DNA from: Solobacterium sp.
Lineage (GTDB): Bacteria; Bacillota_I; Bacilli_A; Erysipelotrichales; Erysipelotrichaceae
Assembly (NCBI GenBank): GCA_017512555.1
Contig: JAFWFE010000060.1
Span: 1-35,112, forward strand
Direction: 5' to 3'
DNA length: 35,112 nucleotides
The notes beneath the pieces were generated by a model. It did not search any database. It worked only from the letters and a program-made list of their open reading frames with translations, and had not been told where the DNA came from. Positions 15,225 to 23,293 of this stretch are shown here, piece by piece. The position numbers and the translations under genes are program-made. Every line of letters starts with the position of its first letter. The stretch's first letter is position 1.

Positions 15225-16190
15225 ATGTCCGAAAAAAAGAAATCTGGTTCGGAGTTTGATGACGTCCTGAAACAACAGGAAAAACTCAAACGAAAAGAAC
15301 GCTTCAAGAATGATTTCCCGCTGTATCTGATGATGCTTCCGGGAATGATCTACCTTGTATGCAACAACTACCTGCCGATGTTTGGTATTCTGCTTGCATT
15401 CAAGCGTATTAATTATTCGATTGGTATCCTTAAGAGTCCCTGGTGTGGCTTAGATAACTTTGAATACCTGTTCAAGACCAAGGATGCCTTCATCATGATC
15501 CGGAATACTCTGGCTTATAACGGTTTCTGGATCATCATGGACCTTTGCATAGCAGTATTTATTGCTCTGTGCATGAACGAGATCGCGCAGCGGAAGATTG
15601 CCAAAGTCATCCAGCCGATCATCTGTTTCCCGTCCATGGTTTCCGCGGTTATTCTGTCTTTCCTGGTTTATGCCTTCCTGAGCCAGAGCTATGGTTACCT
15701 GAATACGACAGTCTTCAGTGACAGTCCGAAAGAATGGTATACAACAGCCGCTTACTGGCCGTTTATCCTGACGATCGTACATATCTGGCAAGGCGCGGGA
15801 CAAAGTTCAGTTATCTACATGGCATCGATCGGCGGTATTGACAAAGGTCTGTATGAATCTGCACGTATTGACGGCGCCACCAAGTTGGAACAGATCCGGT
15901 ATATCACATTACCGTTACTGAAACCGATGATCACGATGATGCTTCTGTTATCCATCGGACGTATCTTCAACTCTGACTTCGGTCTTTTCTATCAGGTACC
16001 GTTAGGCAATGGTATGTTGTATGAAACCACACAGACGATCGATACCTTTGTATACCGTGCGCTGATTCTCTCCAACAACGTTGGTCAATCTTCGGCAGCC
16101 AGTGTCTTCCAGGCAATTATCGGCTTTGCTCTGGTTATGATGTCCAATGCGCTTGTCCGTAAGATCAATCCGGAGAACTCACTGTTCTAG
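15225..16190 (+). CDS. Sugar ABC transporter permease, LplB-like
   Basis: The 321-residue inner-membrane protein has a charged N-terminus of about 30 residues and about six transmembrane segments. It carries the EAA loop YESARIDGATKLEQIRYITLP at about 210-230, which docks on the ATPase. It is of the LplB/YteP type found with YesMN pairs. AAGGAG 8 bases before the ATG supports the start. The second permease gene starts 9 bases after the stop. In the 87-base gap upstream AGTGTACT occurs twice (15145-15152 and 15217-15224); no clear promoter or terminator is seen there. Confidence 0.92.
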   Translation: MSEKKKSGSEFDDVLKQQEKLKRKERFKNDFPLYLMMLPGMIYLVCNNYLPMFGILLAFKRINYSIGILKSPWCGLDNFEYLFKTKDAFIMIRNTLAYNGFWIIMDLCIAVFIALCMNEIAQRKIAKVIQPIICFPSMVSAVILSFLVYAFLSQSYGYLNTTVFSDSPKEWYTTAAYWPFILTIVHIWQGAGQSSVIYMASIGGIDKGLYESARIDGATKLEQIRYITLPLLKPMITMMLLLSIGRIFNSDFGLFYQVPLGNGMLYETTQTIDTFVYRALILSNNVGQSSAASVFQAIIGFALVMMSNALVRKINPENSLF

Positions 16191-16199
16191 GAGGTAAAC

Positions 16200-17111
16200 A
16201 TGGCAAAGAAAAACAAGATCCAAATGATGAGAGGGGAGCGCGGCTTCCACTATACAGCACTGGTGATCATGACTCTCATGATGATCTTCTGTGTCGTTCC
16301 TCTGATCCTGATGTTCACCGTATCTTTATCCTCCGAAACGTCTCTGGTGTATGGCTACCGTTTCATCCCTGAGGAATGGTCTTTTGATGCGTACATGTTC
16401 ATGTGGGCAAAGAGGGCTACGATCTTCCGTGCTTACGGTCTGACGATCCTGGTCACGGTTGTCGGTACAGCCGCAAGTCTTGTGATGACTTCGCTGTTTG
16501 CCTATCCGCTGTCCAGAAAAGACTTCAAACTCAGAAACGTATTCGCATTCATCCTGTTCTTCACGATGTTGTTCAATGGTGGTATGGTTGCGTCCTACAT
16601 GGTCTGGACAAGAATCTTCCACGTGAAGGATACACTCTGGGCATACCTGCTGCCGGGATCACTTATGGGTGGTATGAATGTCCTGCTTGTACGTAATTAC
16701 TTCAACGCAAACATTCCTTACTCCATTATTGAAGCGGCTCGTCTGGACGGTGCGAAAGACTGGACGATCTATTCCAAGATCATGGTTCCGCTCTCCAAGC
16801 CGATCATGACAACGATTGGTCTGTTCTCCGCATTAGGTTACTGGAACAACTGGACCGCCGGTATCTACTATATTAATAACCCGAAGTTATATACAATTCA
16901 GGTTTACCTGAAGAAACTGATGGACAGTATCCAGTTCCTCAAGACGACAGACCTGTCCAACGAAGCAGTACTGCTTGCGCAGCGTAATCTTCCTACAGAG
17001 TCTGCGCGTATGGCAGTCGCAATCATCGCGCTGATCCCGATCCTGGCAGTTTATCCGTTCGTACAGAAGGAACTGATCAAGGGTATGGTTATCGGCGGCG
17101 TGAAAGGATAA
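16200..17111 (+). CDS. Sugar ABC transporter permease, LplC-like
   Basis: A 303-residue partner permease with about six transmembrane helices. The EAA loop lies at about 178-200 (EAARLDGAKDWTIYSKIMVPL). The C-terminus KELIKGMVIGGVKG is typical of LplC/YtcP proteins. With the LplB-like protein it forms the membrane channel for the substrate delivered by the lipoprotein at 9636-11126. GGAGG precedes the start, and the next gene begins 6 bases after the stop. Confidence 0.92.
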   Translation: MAKKNKIQMMRGERGFHYTALVIMTLMMIFCVVPLILMFTVSLSSETSLVYGYRFIPEEWSFDAYMFMWAKRATIFRAYGLTILVTVVGTAASLVMTSLFAYPLSRKDFKLRNVFAFILFFTMLFNGGMVASYMVWTRIFHVKDTLWAYLLPGSLMGGMNVLLVRNYFNANIPYSIIEAARLDGAKDWTIYSKIMVPLSKPIMTTIGLFSALGYWNNWTAGIYYINNPKLYTIQVYLKKLMDSIQFLKTTDLSNEAVLLAQRNLPTESARMAVAIIALIPILAVYPFVQKELIKGMVIGGVKG

Positions 17112-17117
17112 AGATGT

Positions 17118-18617
17118 ATGGATACACGTAAACCGTTTGAAACAGCCCGTCCGGAAGAGGTCGGAGTCCCCAGCAAACTTATCCTGGAATATATTGAAAA
17201 CCTGGAAAAGAGCCAGACAGAGATGCATGGTCTGATGATCATGCGTCACAACAAGATGATCACCGAAGGATGGTGGACACCTTATGGACCGAATATCCGC
17301 CATGGACTGCAGAGTCATACCAAGACTTACGCGGCTACAGCTGTAGGAATCGCCTATACTGAAGGCTTATTAAAACTCGATGAGAGATTGATTGATATCT
17401 TCCCTGAGGAATCTCCGGAAGAACCAAGTGAAAATCTCAAGCTTCTGACGATTCGTGATGTTCTGTGCATGGGCTGCGGTATGGATACCATGCCGTGGAA
17501 CTCAGAACACTGGATTCGTGACTTCATGCATACACCGGTCAACCACAAGCCTGGTACGACCTACATGTACAACTCCACCGGCTCAACAATGCTGGGTGCG
17601 ATCGTACGCAAAAAGACCGGGCTGGGACTGCATGACTACCTGACACCGAGACTCTTCAACAAGATCGGAATCAACCCGGATAATCTGCGCTGGATGTGCA
17701 TGGCGGACGGTATGGAAGTCGGCGGAGGCGGTTTGTATGCCACAACAGAAGATAACTTCCGTCTGATGAAACTGTATGCGGACGGCGGTGTCTGGGAAGG
17801 TGAGAGAATTCTGGCGGAAGATTATGTCCGTCTGGCAACAACCAACCAGAATGACTCCGCGACAGAGTCCATCAATAATCCGGAGGCTTCCGATAACTTT
17901 CTGGGCTATGGCTTCCAGATCTGGATGTGCAAGCCTGCGCATTCTTACCGTGCAGACGGAGCCATGGGTCAGTTTACGATCATTCTCCCGGATCAGGATC
18001 TGGAGATTGCCATTACGGAAACTGCGGTTGGCGCACACTGGGCACAGAGTACACTGAATATCACCTGGGATTTCGTTGAGAAGATCAAGGGTGATGAAGC
18101 GCTGCCGGAAGATCCGGAAGCGTATGACAAGCTTTGCCGCAAGCTTAGAACATTAAATATCGGGAATCCGGAATGTCAGCCGTTCAGCCCTCTCACAGAA
18201 AAGATCAGCGGTAAGACGTACCATGTCAGCAGCGGTACAGTGACACCGTTCGGAGGAAACTTCATGACCGGTCTGAAGGCGGATGGTATCCGTACATTCT
18301 TTCTGAATTTCGATGATTACGGGCTTGTGTGGAAGTTTGAAACAGATGGCGGCAGACAGGAAAGTATTCGTTTCTCCACTTCGGGAACACGCTTTACCAA
18401 CCTGTTAGGCAAGCCGGAAGATCTCACACAACTGTATCTCGGCGATGCGTACTGGAAAGAAGATAACGTTCTGGTGATGCACGGAAGGTGGGTGGAAACC
18501 TGTATCCAGGATACCTATACACTGACCTTTGACGGAAATCAGATTACAATTGACGCAGATAATAATTCTGCCTGGAAGTTCGGCGATAAAGAGCCGATTA
18601 AGGCAGAAGTACAGTAA
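17118..18617 (+). CDS. Beta-lactamase-fold serine hydrolase (class C-like esterase)
   Basis: The 499-residue protein belongs to the class C beta-lactamase / esterase EstB-like family. The SxxK motif is SHTK with S66 and K69. The second motif is YNS at 151-153, in place of YxN. A third region, GAMGQFTI, resembles the usual HxG strand but lacks the His. The last 160 residues form an extra beta-rich domain of the kind seen in D-aminopeptidase or esterase relatives. No signal peptide is visible, so it should be cytoplasmic, which argues against an antibiotic-resistance role. It starts 6 bases after the LplC-like gene, so it probably acts on the imported compound as another ester or amide hydrolase. 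A terminator hairpin follows. Confidence 0.85.
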   Translation: MDTRKPFETARPEEVGVPSKLILEYIENLEKSQTEMHGLMIMRHNKMITEGWWTPYGPNIRHGLQSHTKTYAATAVGIAYTEGLLKLDERLIDIFPEESPEEPSENLKLLTIRDVLCMGCGMDTMPWNSEHWIRDFMHTPVNHKPGTTYMYNSTGSTMLGAIVRKKTGLGLHDYLTPRLFNKIGINPDNLRWMCMADGMEVGGGGLYATTEDNFRLMKLYADGGVWEGERILAEDYVRLATTNQNDSATESINNPEASDNFLGYGFQIWMCKPAHSYRADGAMGQFTIILPDQDLEIAITETAVGAHWAQSTLNITWDFVEKIKGDEALPEDPEAYDKLCRKLRTLNIGNPECQPFSPLTEKISGKTYHVSSGTVTPFGGNFMTGLKADGIRTFFLNFDDYGLVWKFETDGGRQESIRFSTSGTRFTNLLGKPEDLTQLYLGDAYWKEDNVLVMHGRWVETCIQDTYTLTFDGNQITIDADNNSAWKFGDKEPIKAEVQ

Positions 18618-18625
18618 GAAAGAAT

Positions 18626-18653
18626 AACGGTCCACATTCCGTGGATCGTTTTT
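18626..18653 (+). terminator. Terminator hairpin inside the transport operon
   Basis: A 10-base stem (18626-18635 with 18641-18650, one G-T wobble) has loop ATTCC and is followed by TTTTT (18649-18653). It lies between the serine hydrolase and the deacetylase gene, so read-through may be only partial. Confidence 0.75.
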
Positions 18654-18667
18654 CAGAAAGGAGAAGT

Positions 18668-19531
18668 ATGGGCAAACGTTTTGATATCATGTTATTCCCG
18701 GAAGGGAAAGCCAAGGCATTCTCTCTCAGTTATGATGACGGCGTAGTCCAGGACAGAAGACTTGTGGAGATATATAACCGCTATCAGGTGAAATGCACGT
18801 TTAACCTGGGTTACGGTGTACTTGGGTATAAGCAGGTCGTGGATGTGCCGGGGAAACGCAGGACAGATATTTCCAAGGTGGAACCGGAAGAAGTACAGGA
18901 ACTATACAAGAACCAGGAAGTCGGGGGACACAGTTTATATCATTCCGATCTTACAGCTTTAGGTTCTCCCTACGCCATGTATGAGATTCTGGAAGATAAG
19001 AAACAATTGGAGAAACTGGTTCAAAGACCTTTGAAGATGTTTGCCTATCCTTTCGGTTTCTTTAACGAAGAAGTAAAGGATATGTTAAAGACCGCCGGTT
19101 ATAGAGGAGCTCGTACCGTAAAGTCCATGTATTCTTTTGAACTACCGGAAGATCCTTTTGAATGGAATCCAACCTGTCATCATAAAGATGAACGGCTGAT
19201 GGATCTGGCAGATAAGTTCATCCATGAACCTGCGTTTAAACCGGAATTATTCTATGTCTGGGGTCATGGATATGAGTTTGACGGAGATGATAACTGGCAG
19301 ATCATGGAAGACCTGCTGCAGTATCTGCAGCAGGGCAGAGAAGAAATCTGGTTCGCGTCCAACGGAGAAATTCTGGACTATCTTGAAGCATTCAGCCGTC
19401 TGGAATATAGTGTAGATGGTTCGCTTATCCGCAATCCTTCCGCTATGGATCTCTGGATGAAACCGGCATTCGGTAGAGCTGTATGTCTGAAAGCAGGAAC
19501 CTGTACGGAAATTGAAGATACACCTTTGTAA
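18668..19531 (+). CDS. Polysaccharide deacetylase (NodB homology, CE4-like)
   Basis: The 287-residue protein has the NodB-homology core. SLSYDDG at 19-25 gives the catalytic D23 and metal-binding D24, and HSLYH gives metal ligands H88 and H92. A later FAYPFG motif and the strand before WGHGYEF complete the barrel. CE4-type enzymes remove acetyl groups from N- or O-acetylated sugars using a divalent metal. No signal peptide is visible, so it likely works on intracellular oligosaccharides. ATG at 18668 follows AAAGGAGAAGT; an in-frame ATG at 18641 lies in the terminator hairpin and is rejected. The YesL-like gene follows 3 bases after the stop. Confidence 0.85.
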   Translation: MGKRFDIMLFPEGKAKAFSLSYDDGVVQDRRLVEIYNRYQVKCTFNLGYGVLGYKQVVDVPGKRRTDISKVEPEEVQELYKNQEVGGHSLYHSDLTALGSPYAMYEILEDKKQLEKLVQRPLKMFAYPFGFFNEEVKDMLKTAGYRGARTVKSMYSFELPEDPFEWNPTCHHKDERLMDLADKFIHEPAFKPELFYVWGHGYEFDGDDNWQIMEDLLQYLQQGREEIWFASNGEILDYLEAFSRLEYSVDGSLIRNPSAMDLWMKPAFGRAVCLKAGTCTEIEDTPL

Positions 19532-19534
19532 TAT

Positions 19535-20251
19535 ATGAACTATAACAACCCTGTGATAAAAATGCTGGAAACCACAGCCAATATGATCATTGTCAGTATG
19601 CTCTGGCTTCTTTTTTCCGTGCCGGTGATCACGGTCATACCGGCTTCGGCAGCGTTATATCATACCTCAGTTCACATTATCTTCGGCGAGGGCAGGGGGA
19701 TTGGTGTAGTCAAAGACTTCTTTTCTTCATTCCGCGATAATCTCAGAAGTGGTGTGATCCTTTCGATGATCACTGTACTGGCAGTTCTGATCATTGCGGA
19801 AGGTCTCTGGACAGGATATCAGATCTGGCGTCTGGGGATTCCCGGTATGTTGTATATGATTCTGGGAATCGTGATCACCTTTGCGTTCATATGCACGTGG
19901 ATCCATGTGCCGCCGGTATTATCCAGATTTGACGCGCCGGTATTGTCCATACTGAGGATTTCGGCATATTTCGGTCTTCGTCATCCGTTCCGCAGTATCT
20001 TGTTTGCAGTATTGTTTGCGGCACTGGTCTGGATGTGTGATCTTGTGCCTCTTGCGATTGTCATCGTTCCTGCGTTATTTACAGATCTGCTCCGCCCGTA
20101 TCTGGAGAGAGATATGAATAACTTCATCGCTGAACAAGGCCTGGGAACCAATACTACAGAAGAAGAATCCGAAGAGGAAACCGGGGAGGAAGAAGTCTCT
20201 GCTGTTGATCTTGACAGACAATTGTCCGAGAAGAGAAAGGGTAAACGATAA
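19535..20251 (+). CDS. YesL-like (DUF624) membrane protein
   Basis: A 238-residue membrane protein with about five hydrophobic segments. It carries the DUF624 N-terminal pattern (NMIIVSMLWLLFSVPVITVIPA, then ALYHTSVHII) and a highly acidic cytoplasmic C-terminal tail (about 200-238, rich in Glu). YesL-type proteins are found in YesMN/LplABC operons, and their function is not established. The start codon is 3 bases after the deacetylase stop, without a clear Shine-Dalgarno. The stop overlaps the ATPase start by one base, so the three genes are coupled. Confidence 0.85.
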   Translation: MNYNNPVIKMLETTANMIIVSMLWLLFSVPVITVIPASAALYHTSVHIIFGEGRGIGVVKDFFSSFRDNLRSGVILSMITVLAVLIIAEGLWTGYQIWRLGIPGMLYMILGIVITFAFICTWIHVPPVLSRFDAPVLSILRISAYFGLRHPFRSILFAVLFAALVWMCDLVPLAIVIVPALFTDLLRPYLERDMNNFIAEQGLGTNTTEEESEEETGEEEVSAVDLDRQLSEKRKGKR

Positions 20252-21405
20252 TGCCTGAAATCGTATTTGAAGATGTGACAAAGATCTATCCCTTTCAGAA
20301 AGTGACAGGAATTTTCGGACGGAAAGAGAAGGAAAAGATCCTGAAAGCACAGAAAGAAATGCCGTATACCTCAAACGAGGGAGTAATCGCCCTGCAGCAC
20401 TGTGATCTGGTTATCCACGATGGTGAATTCGCGGTAATTATCGGGCCTTCCGGATCAGGCAAGAGTACATTACTGAGACTCATTGCCGGACTGGAAGAAC
20501 CAGCTTTGGGCAAGATTACGATTGACGGTCAGGACATGGCGGAAGTACGCGCGGAAGACAGGGATATCTCCATGGTATTCCAGAACTATTCCCTGTACCC
20601 GAATCAGACCGTTTACAGTAATATCGCTTTTCCTCTTGAAGTTAAGCATATCCCGAGAGAAGAAATTGAAAAAGAAGTACAGCAGATCAGTGAACTGCTT
20701 AAACTGGAGAAGAAACTGAAGAAACTTCCCCAGGATCTCTCCGGAGGTGAACGGCAGAGAGTGGCATTGGCACGTGCCATGGTAAGACGTCCGGGAATAT
20801 TACTTCTTGATGAACCTTTCTCCAACCTGGATATACTAATCAGAAACCGGCTGAAAGCTGAACTGAAGAAGATTCACGAAGTCTACGGGACAACGATTGT
20901 CTATGTGACGCATGATCAGAATGATGCGCTGGCTTTGGCGGACAGGATCATCATTCTCAGGGACGGGATCATACAGATGAATGACAGTGCGGCGGAAGTA
21001 TACAACTATCCGGTGAACCGTTTCTGCGCGGAATTTGTGGGAACACCGCCGATGATGATCTTTGAGGATGTGCCGGTGGATGAACAGGGGAAGATCTTCC
21101 TGCTTGGGGCAGAGTATTCCCTGGACCACAGACAGAAGAAACGGCTGAAAAGACAGAAAAGCGTTACAGCAGGATTGCGCGGGACAAATCTCCTGCTTGG
21201 TACGGAAGGTGTTCCGGCAGTCATAGACTATACGGAGATCATCGGGGCGGATAAAATCACACATCTGTTGTATGAAGAAAAAGAACTGACGGCGGTGGAG
21301 AGATACAATGGTGAAGAACTGCAGATGAACCGCGGAGCACAGGTATATGTCAAAGCGGACAGCAGGTACTTACATCTCTTTGATTCCGAAGGAAACAGAT
21401 TATAA
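20251..21405 (+). CDS. ABC transporter ATPase, MsmK/UgpC type, with N-terminal insertion
   Basis: The 384-residue protein is a sugar-importer ATPase. Walker A is GPSGSGKS (65-72), the Q-loop is Q111, the signature is LSGGE (163-167), Walker B is LLLDEP (184-189), the switch His is H221, and a C-terminal TOBE-like regulatory domain follows 230. Compared with MalK/MsmK, about 30 residues (about 15-44, rich in Lys and Glu) are inserted between the first beta strands. This ATPase should power the LplBC-like permeases encoded upstream. LplABC systems usually rely on a shared ATPase encoded elsewhere, so a dedicated one is notable. It is the last gene of the rightward arm, followed by a terminator. 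Confidence 0.9.
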   Translation: MPEIVFEDVTKIYPFQKVTGIFGRKEKEKILKAQKEMPYTSNEGVIALQHCDLVIHDGEFAVIIGPSGSGKSTLLRLIAGLEEPALGKITIDGQDMAEVRAEDRDISMVFQNYSLYPNQTVYSNIAFPLEVKHIPREEIEKEVQQISELLKLEKKLKKLPQDLSGGERQRVALARAMVRRPGILLLDEPFSNLDILIRNRLKAELKKIHEVYGTTIVYVTHDQNDALALADRIIILRDGIIQMNDSAAEVYNYPVNRFCAEFVGTPPMMIFEDVPVDEQGKIFLLGAEYSLDHRQKKRLKRQKSVTAGLRGTNLLLGTEGVPAVIDYTEIIGADKITHLLYEEKELTAVERYNGEELQMNRGAQVYVKADSRYLHLFDSEGNRL

Positions 21406-21433
21406 GACAGGCATGAGAAGTATGCCTGTTTTC
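21406..21433 (+). terminator. Rho-independent terminator ending the transport operon
   Basis: A perfect 8-base stem (21407-21414 with 21422-21429) extended by one G-T pair is followed by TTTTC. It lies directly after the ATPase gene. Confidence 0.85.
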
Positions 21434-21493
21434 ATATAAGAATGAAATACACAGGGAAACGTGTTACAGTAAGAATTGTTAAGGATTACAAGT

Positions 21494-23260
21494 ATGACAG
21501 GAAATCATCTCCAGATCATTAAAAAACTGATGTTCCGGTTATTGCCGATACAGGTGCTGCTGGCAGCAGTTGGCGCGGTAAACGGTATCGTAACCAGTTT
21601 CTTTGCGAGTAATTATATCGGTATTGATGCCATGAGCGCTGTTGGTTTATACAGCCCGGTAAATATGCTGATCGGGGCAACCGGCACGATATTTGCCGGA
21701 GGATGCGCAATTATCTGCGGACAATATCTCGGACAGAATGATCACGGGAAATTACAGGATGTATTCATGCTTGATCTGGGGATAACCTCTCTCTGCGCCG
21801 TATGCTTTACTGTTCTTCTGGTATGTGCAGGATCGCTGAATTTGACCGGTTTCTTTACCACCAATGAAGTATTACGCCCGATCTTCAACCGGTATATCCT
21901 TGGTCAGGCCATCGGTATCCTGCCGATGATGATCGCGAATCAGCTTCCTGCGTTTCTTGCCATGGAGAATCAGGGAAAACGTACCGTGCAGGCCAGTGTT
22001 GTATTTATCATTGTGAATCTGATTCTGGACTATGTGTTTATCCAGGTCCTGCGGTGGCAGGAATTCGGTCTGGCCATGGCATCTTCTCTTGGAGCGTGGA
22101 TCTTCATGGCTGTACAAGCACAGTATTTCTTCTCCGATAAATCATTGTTAAAGATCTCTTTCGGGCATATTTCCACGGGAGAATTGTTCAGGATCATTGC
22201 GGTAGGTTTTCCCGGTGCCGCAAGTTATCTGTTTCAAACCTTGCGGGGACTTCTGGTAAACAAGATGCTGGAAATCCACGTAGGAAGTATGGGGCTGTCC
22301 GCATTCTCTGCCGCGAATAATCTTCTGGGTATCTTCTGGGCTGTACCGGCGGGCATGCTGGCAGTATCGCGGTTACTGATCGGTATCAGTATCGGTGAAG
22401 AAGACCAGCGTACTCTGGCGGATATCATGAGGGTGATGTTCCGGCGTTATCTTCCTCTGATGTTTGCGGTTGACTTGTACATTATCGTCTGTGCTGAGCC
22501 GTTGACAAGTCTCTTTTTCCACGATCCGGAGGTTCCTGTATTCCGGATGATGGCAGATGGTCTGCGTATTTTACCTCTGTGCATGCCGCTCAGTATAATT
22601 GAGATGCACTTTGCCTGTTATGGACAAGCTTCCGGTAAACAAGTGTATGTACATACGTTATCCTTCCTTGACGGTGTATTGTGTGTTGTAGGATTCTCTT
22701 ATCTGCTGATTGGTGTCATGGGAATCAACGGTGTCTATACGGCGAACGTACTCAACGGTATCGTGACAACCCTGTATATCATTTTCTACGCATGGTTCAA
22801 GAAGAAGCACATGCCCCGGAACATGGATGATCTGATGGTTATTCCGGAGAATTTCGGTGTTCCGGAAGAAGACAGGATCGATATCAGTATTCATACCATG
22901 GAAGAAGTTGTGACGCTGTCACAGCGGATCCAGAATTTCTGTGAAGAGAAGGGAATCGATACCAAAAGGGCATACCTGGCCGGTCTTTCCATGGAAGAGA
23001 TGGCAGGAAATGTGGTGGATCACGGTTTCACAAAAGATAAGAAAAACCACACGATTGATGTCCGTGTGGTGTATAAAGACGATCATGTGCTTCTGCGGAT
23101 CCGGGATGACTGTGTTCCCTTCAACCCTGAAGAAAGACGAGTGATCACGGAAGGAAACGACCCCGTTAAGAATATCGGTATCCGGATGATCTACCGGATG
23201 GCACAGGATATCCGTTACCAGAATCTGCTGGGATTAAACGTACTGACAATTCGTATCTGA
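21494..23260 (+). CDS. MATE family transporter fused to an RsbW/SpoIIAB-like ATPase domain
   Basis: The 588-residue protein has two parts. Residues 1 to about 440 form a MATE (multidrug and toxic compound extrusion) transporter with about 12 membrane helices in two repeats. Residues about 460-588 form a cytoplasmic GHKL ATPase domain of the anti-sigma factor type. Its N box is EEMAGNVVDHG (E501, N506, H510), its acidic box RDDCVPFNP (D538/D539), and its glycine box NIGIRMI (G562). MATE proteins export drugs or metabolites using Na+ or H+ gradients; the ATPase half suggests added regulation. ATG at 21494 after AAGGA is preferred over TTG at 21476. It stands alone between two terminators. The fused part may bind ATP without a sigma factor partner. 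Confidence 0.85.
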   Translation: MTGNHLQIIKKLMFRLLPIQVLLAAVGAVNGIVTSFFASNYIGIDAMSAVGLYSPVNMLIGATGTIFAGGCAIICGQYLGQNDHGKLQDVFMLDLGITSLCAVCFTVLLVCAGSLNLTGFFTTNEVLRPIFNRYILGQAIGILPMMIANQLPAFLAMENQGKRTVQASVVFIIVNLILDYVFIQVLRWQEFGLAMASSLGAWIFMAVQAQYFFSDKSLLKISFGHISTGELFRIIAVGFPGAASYLFQTLRGLLVNKMLEIHVGSMGLSAFSAANNLLGIFWAVPAGMLAVSRLLIGISIGEEDQRTLADIMRVMFRRYLPLMFAVDLYIIVCAEPLTSLFFHDPEVPVFRMMADGLRILPLCMPLSIIEMHFACYGQASGKQVYVHTLSFLDGVLCVVGFSYLLIGVMGINGVYTANVLNGIVTTLYIIFYAWFKKKHMPRNMDDLMVIPENFGVPEEDRIDISIHTMEEVVTLSQRIQNFCEEKGIDTKRAYLAGLSMEEMAGNVVDHGFTKDKKNHTIDVRVVYKDDHVLLRIRDDCVPFNPEERRVITEGNDPVKNIGIRMIYRMAQDIRYQNLLGLNVLTIRI

Positions 23261-23264
23261 CAGA

Positions 23265-23293
23265 AGTCATGTCTACGGAGATATGGCTTTTTT
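23265..23293 (+). terminator. Terminator after the MATE fusion gene
   Basis: A 10-base stem (23265-23274 with 23279-23288, two G-T wobbles) has loop ACGG and is followed by six Ts (23288-23293). It overlaps the stop codon of the convergent metallophosphoesterase gene. Confidence 0.75.

Noticed and set aside
17118..18617. Antibiotic resistance beta-lactamase
   Set aside because: The SxxK motif is present, but there is no signal peptide, the third motif lacks the usual residue, and the gene sits in a sugar transport operon. An esterase or peptidase role is more likely.
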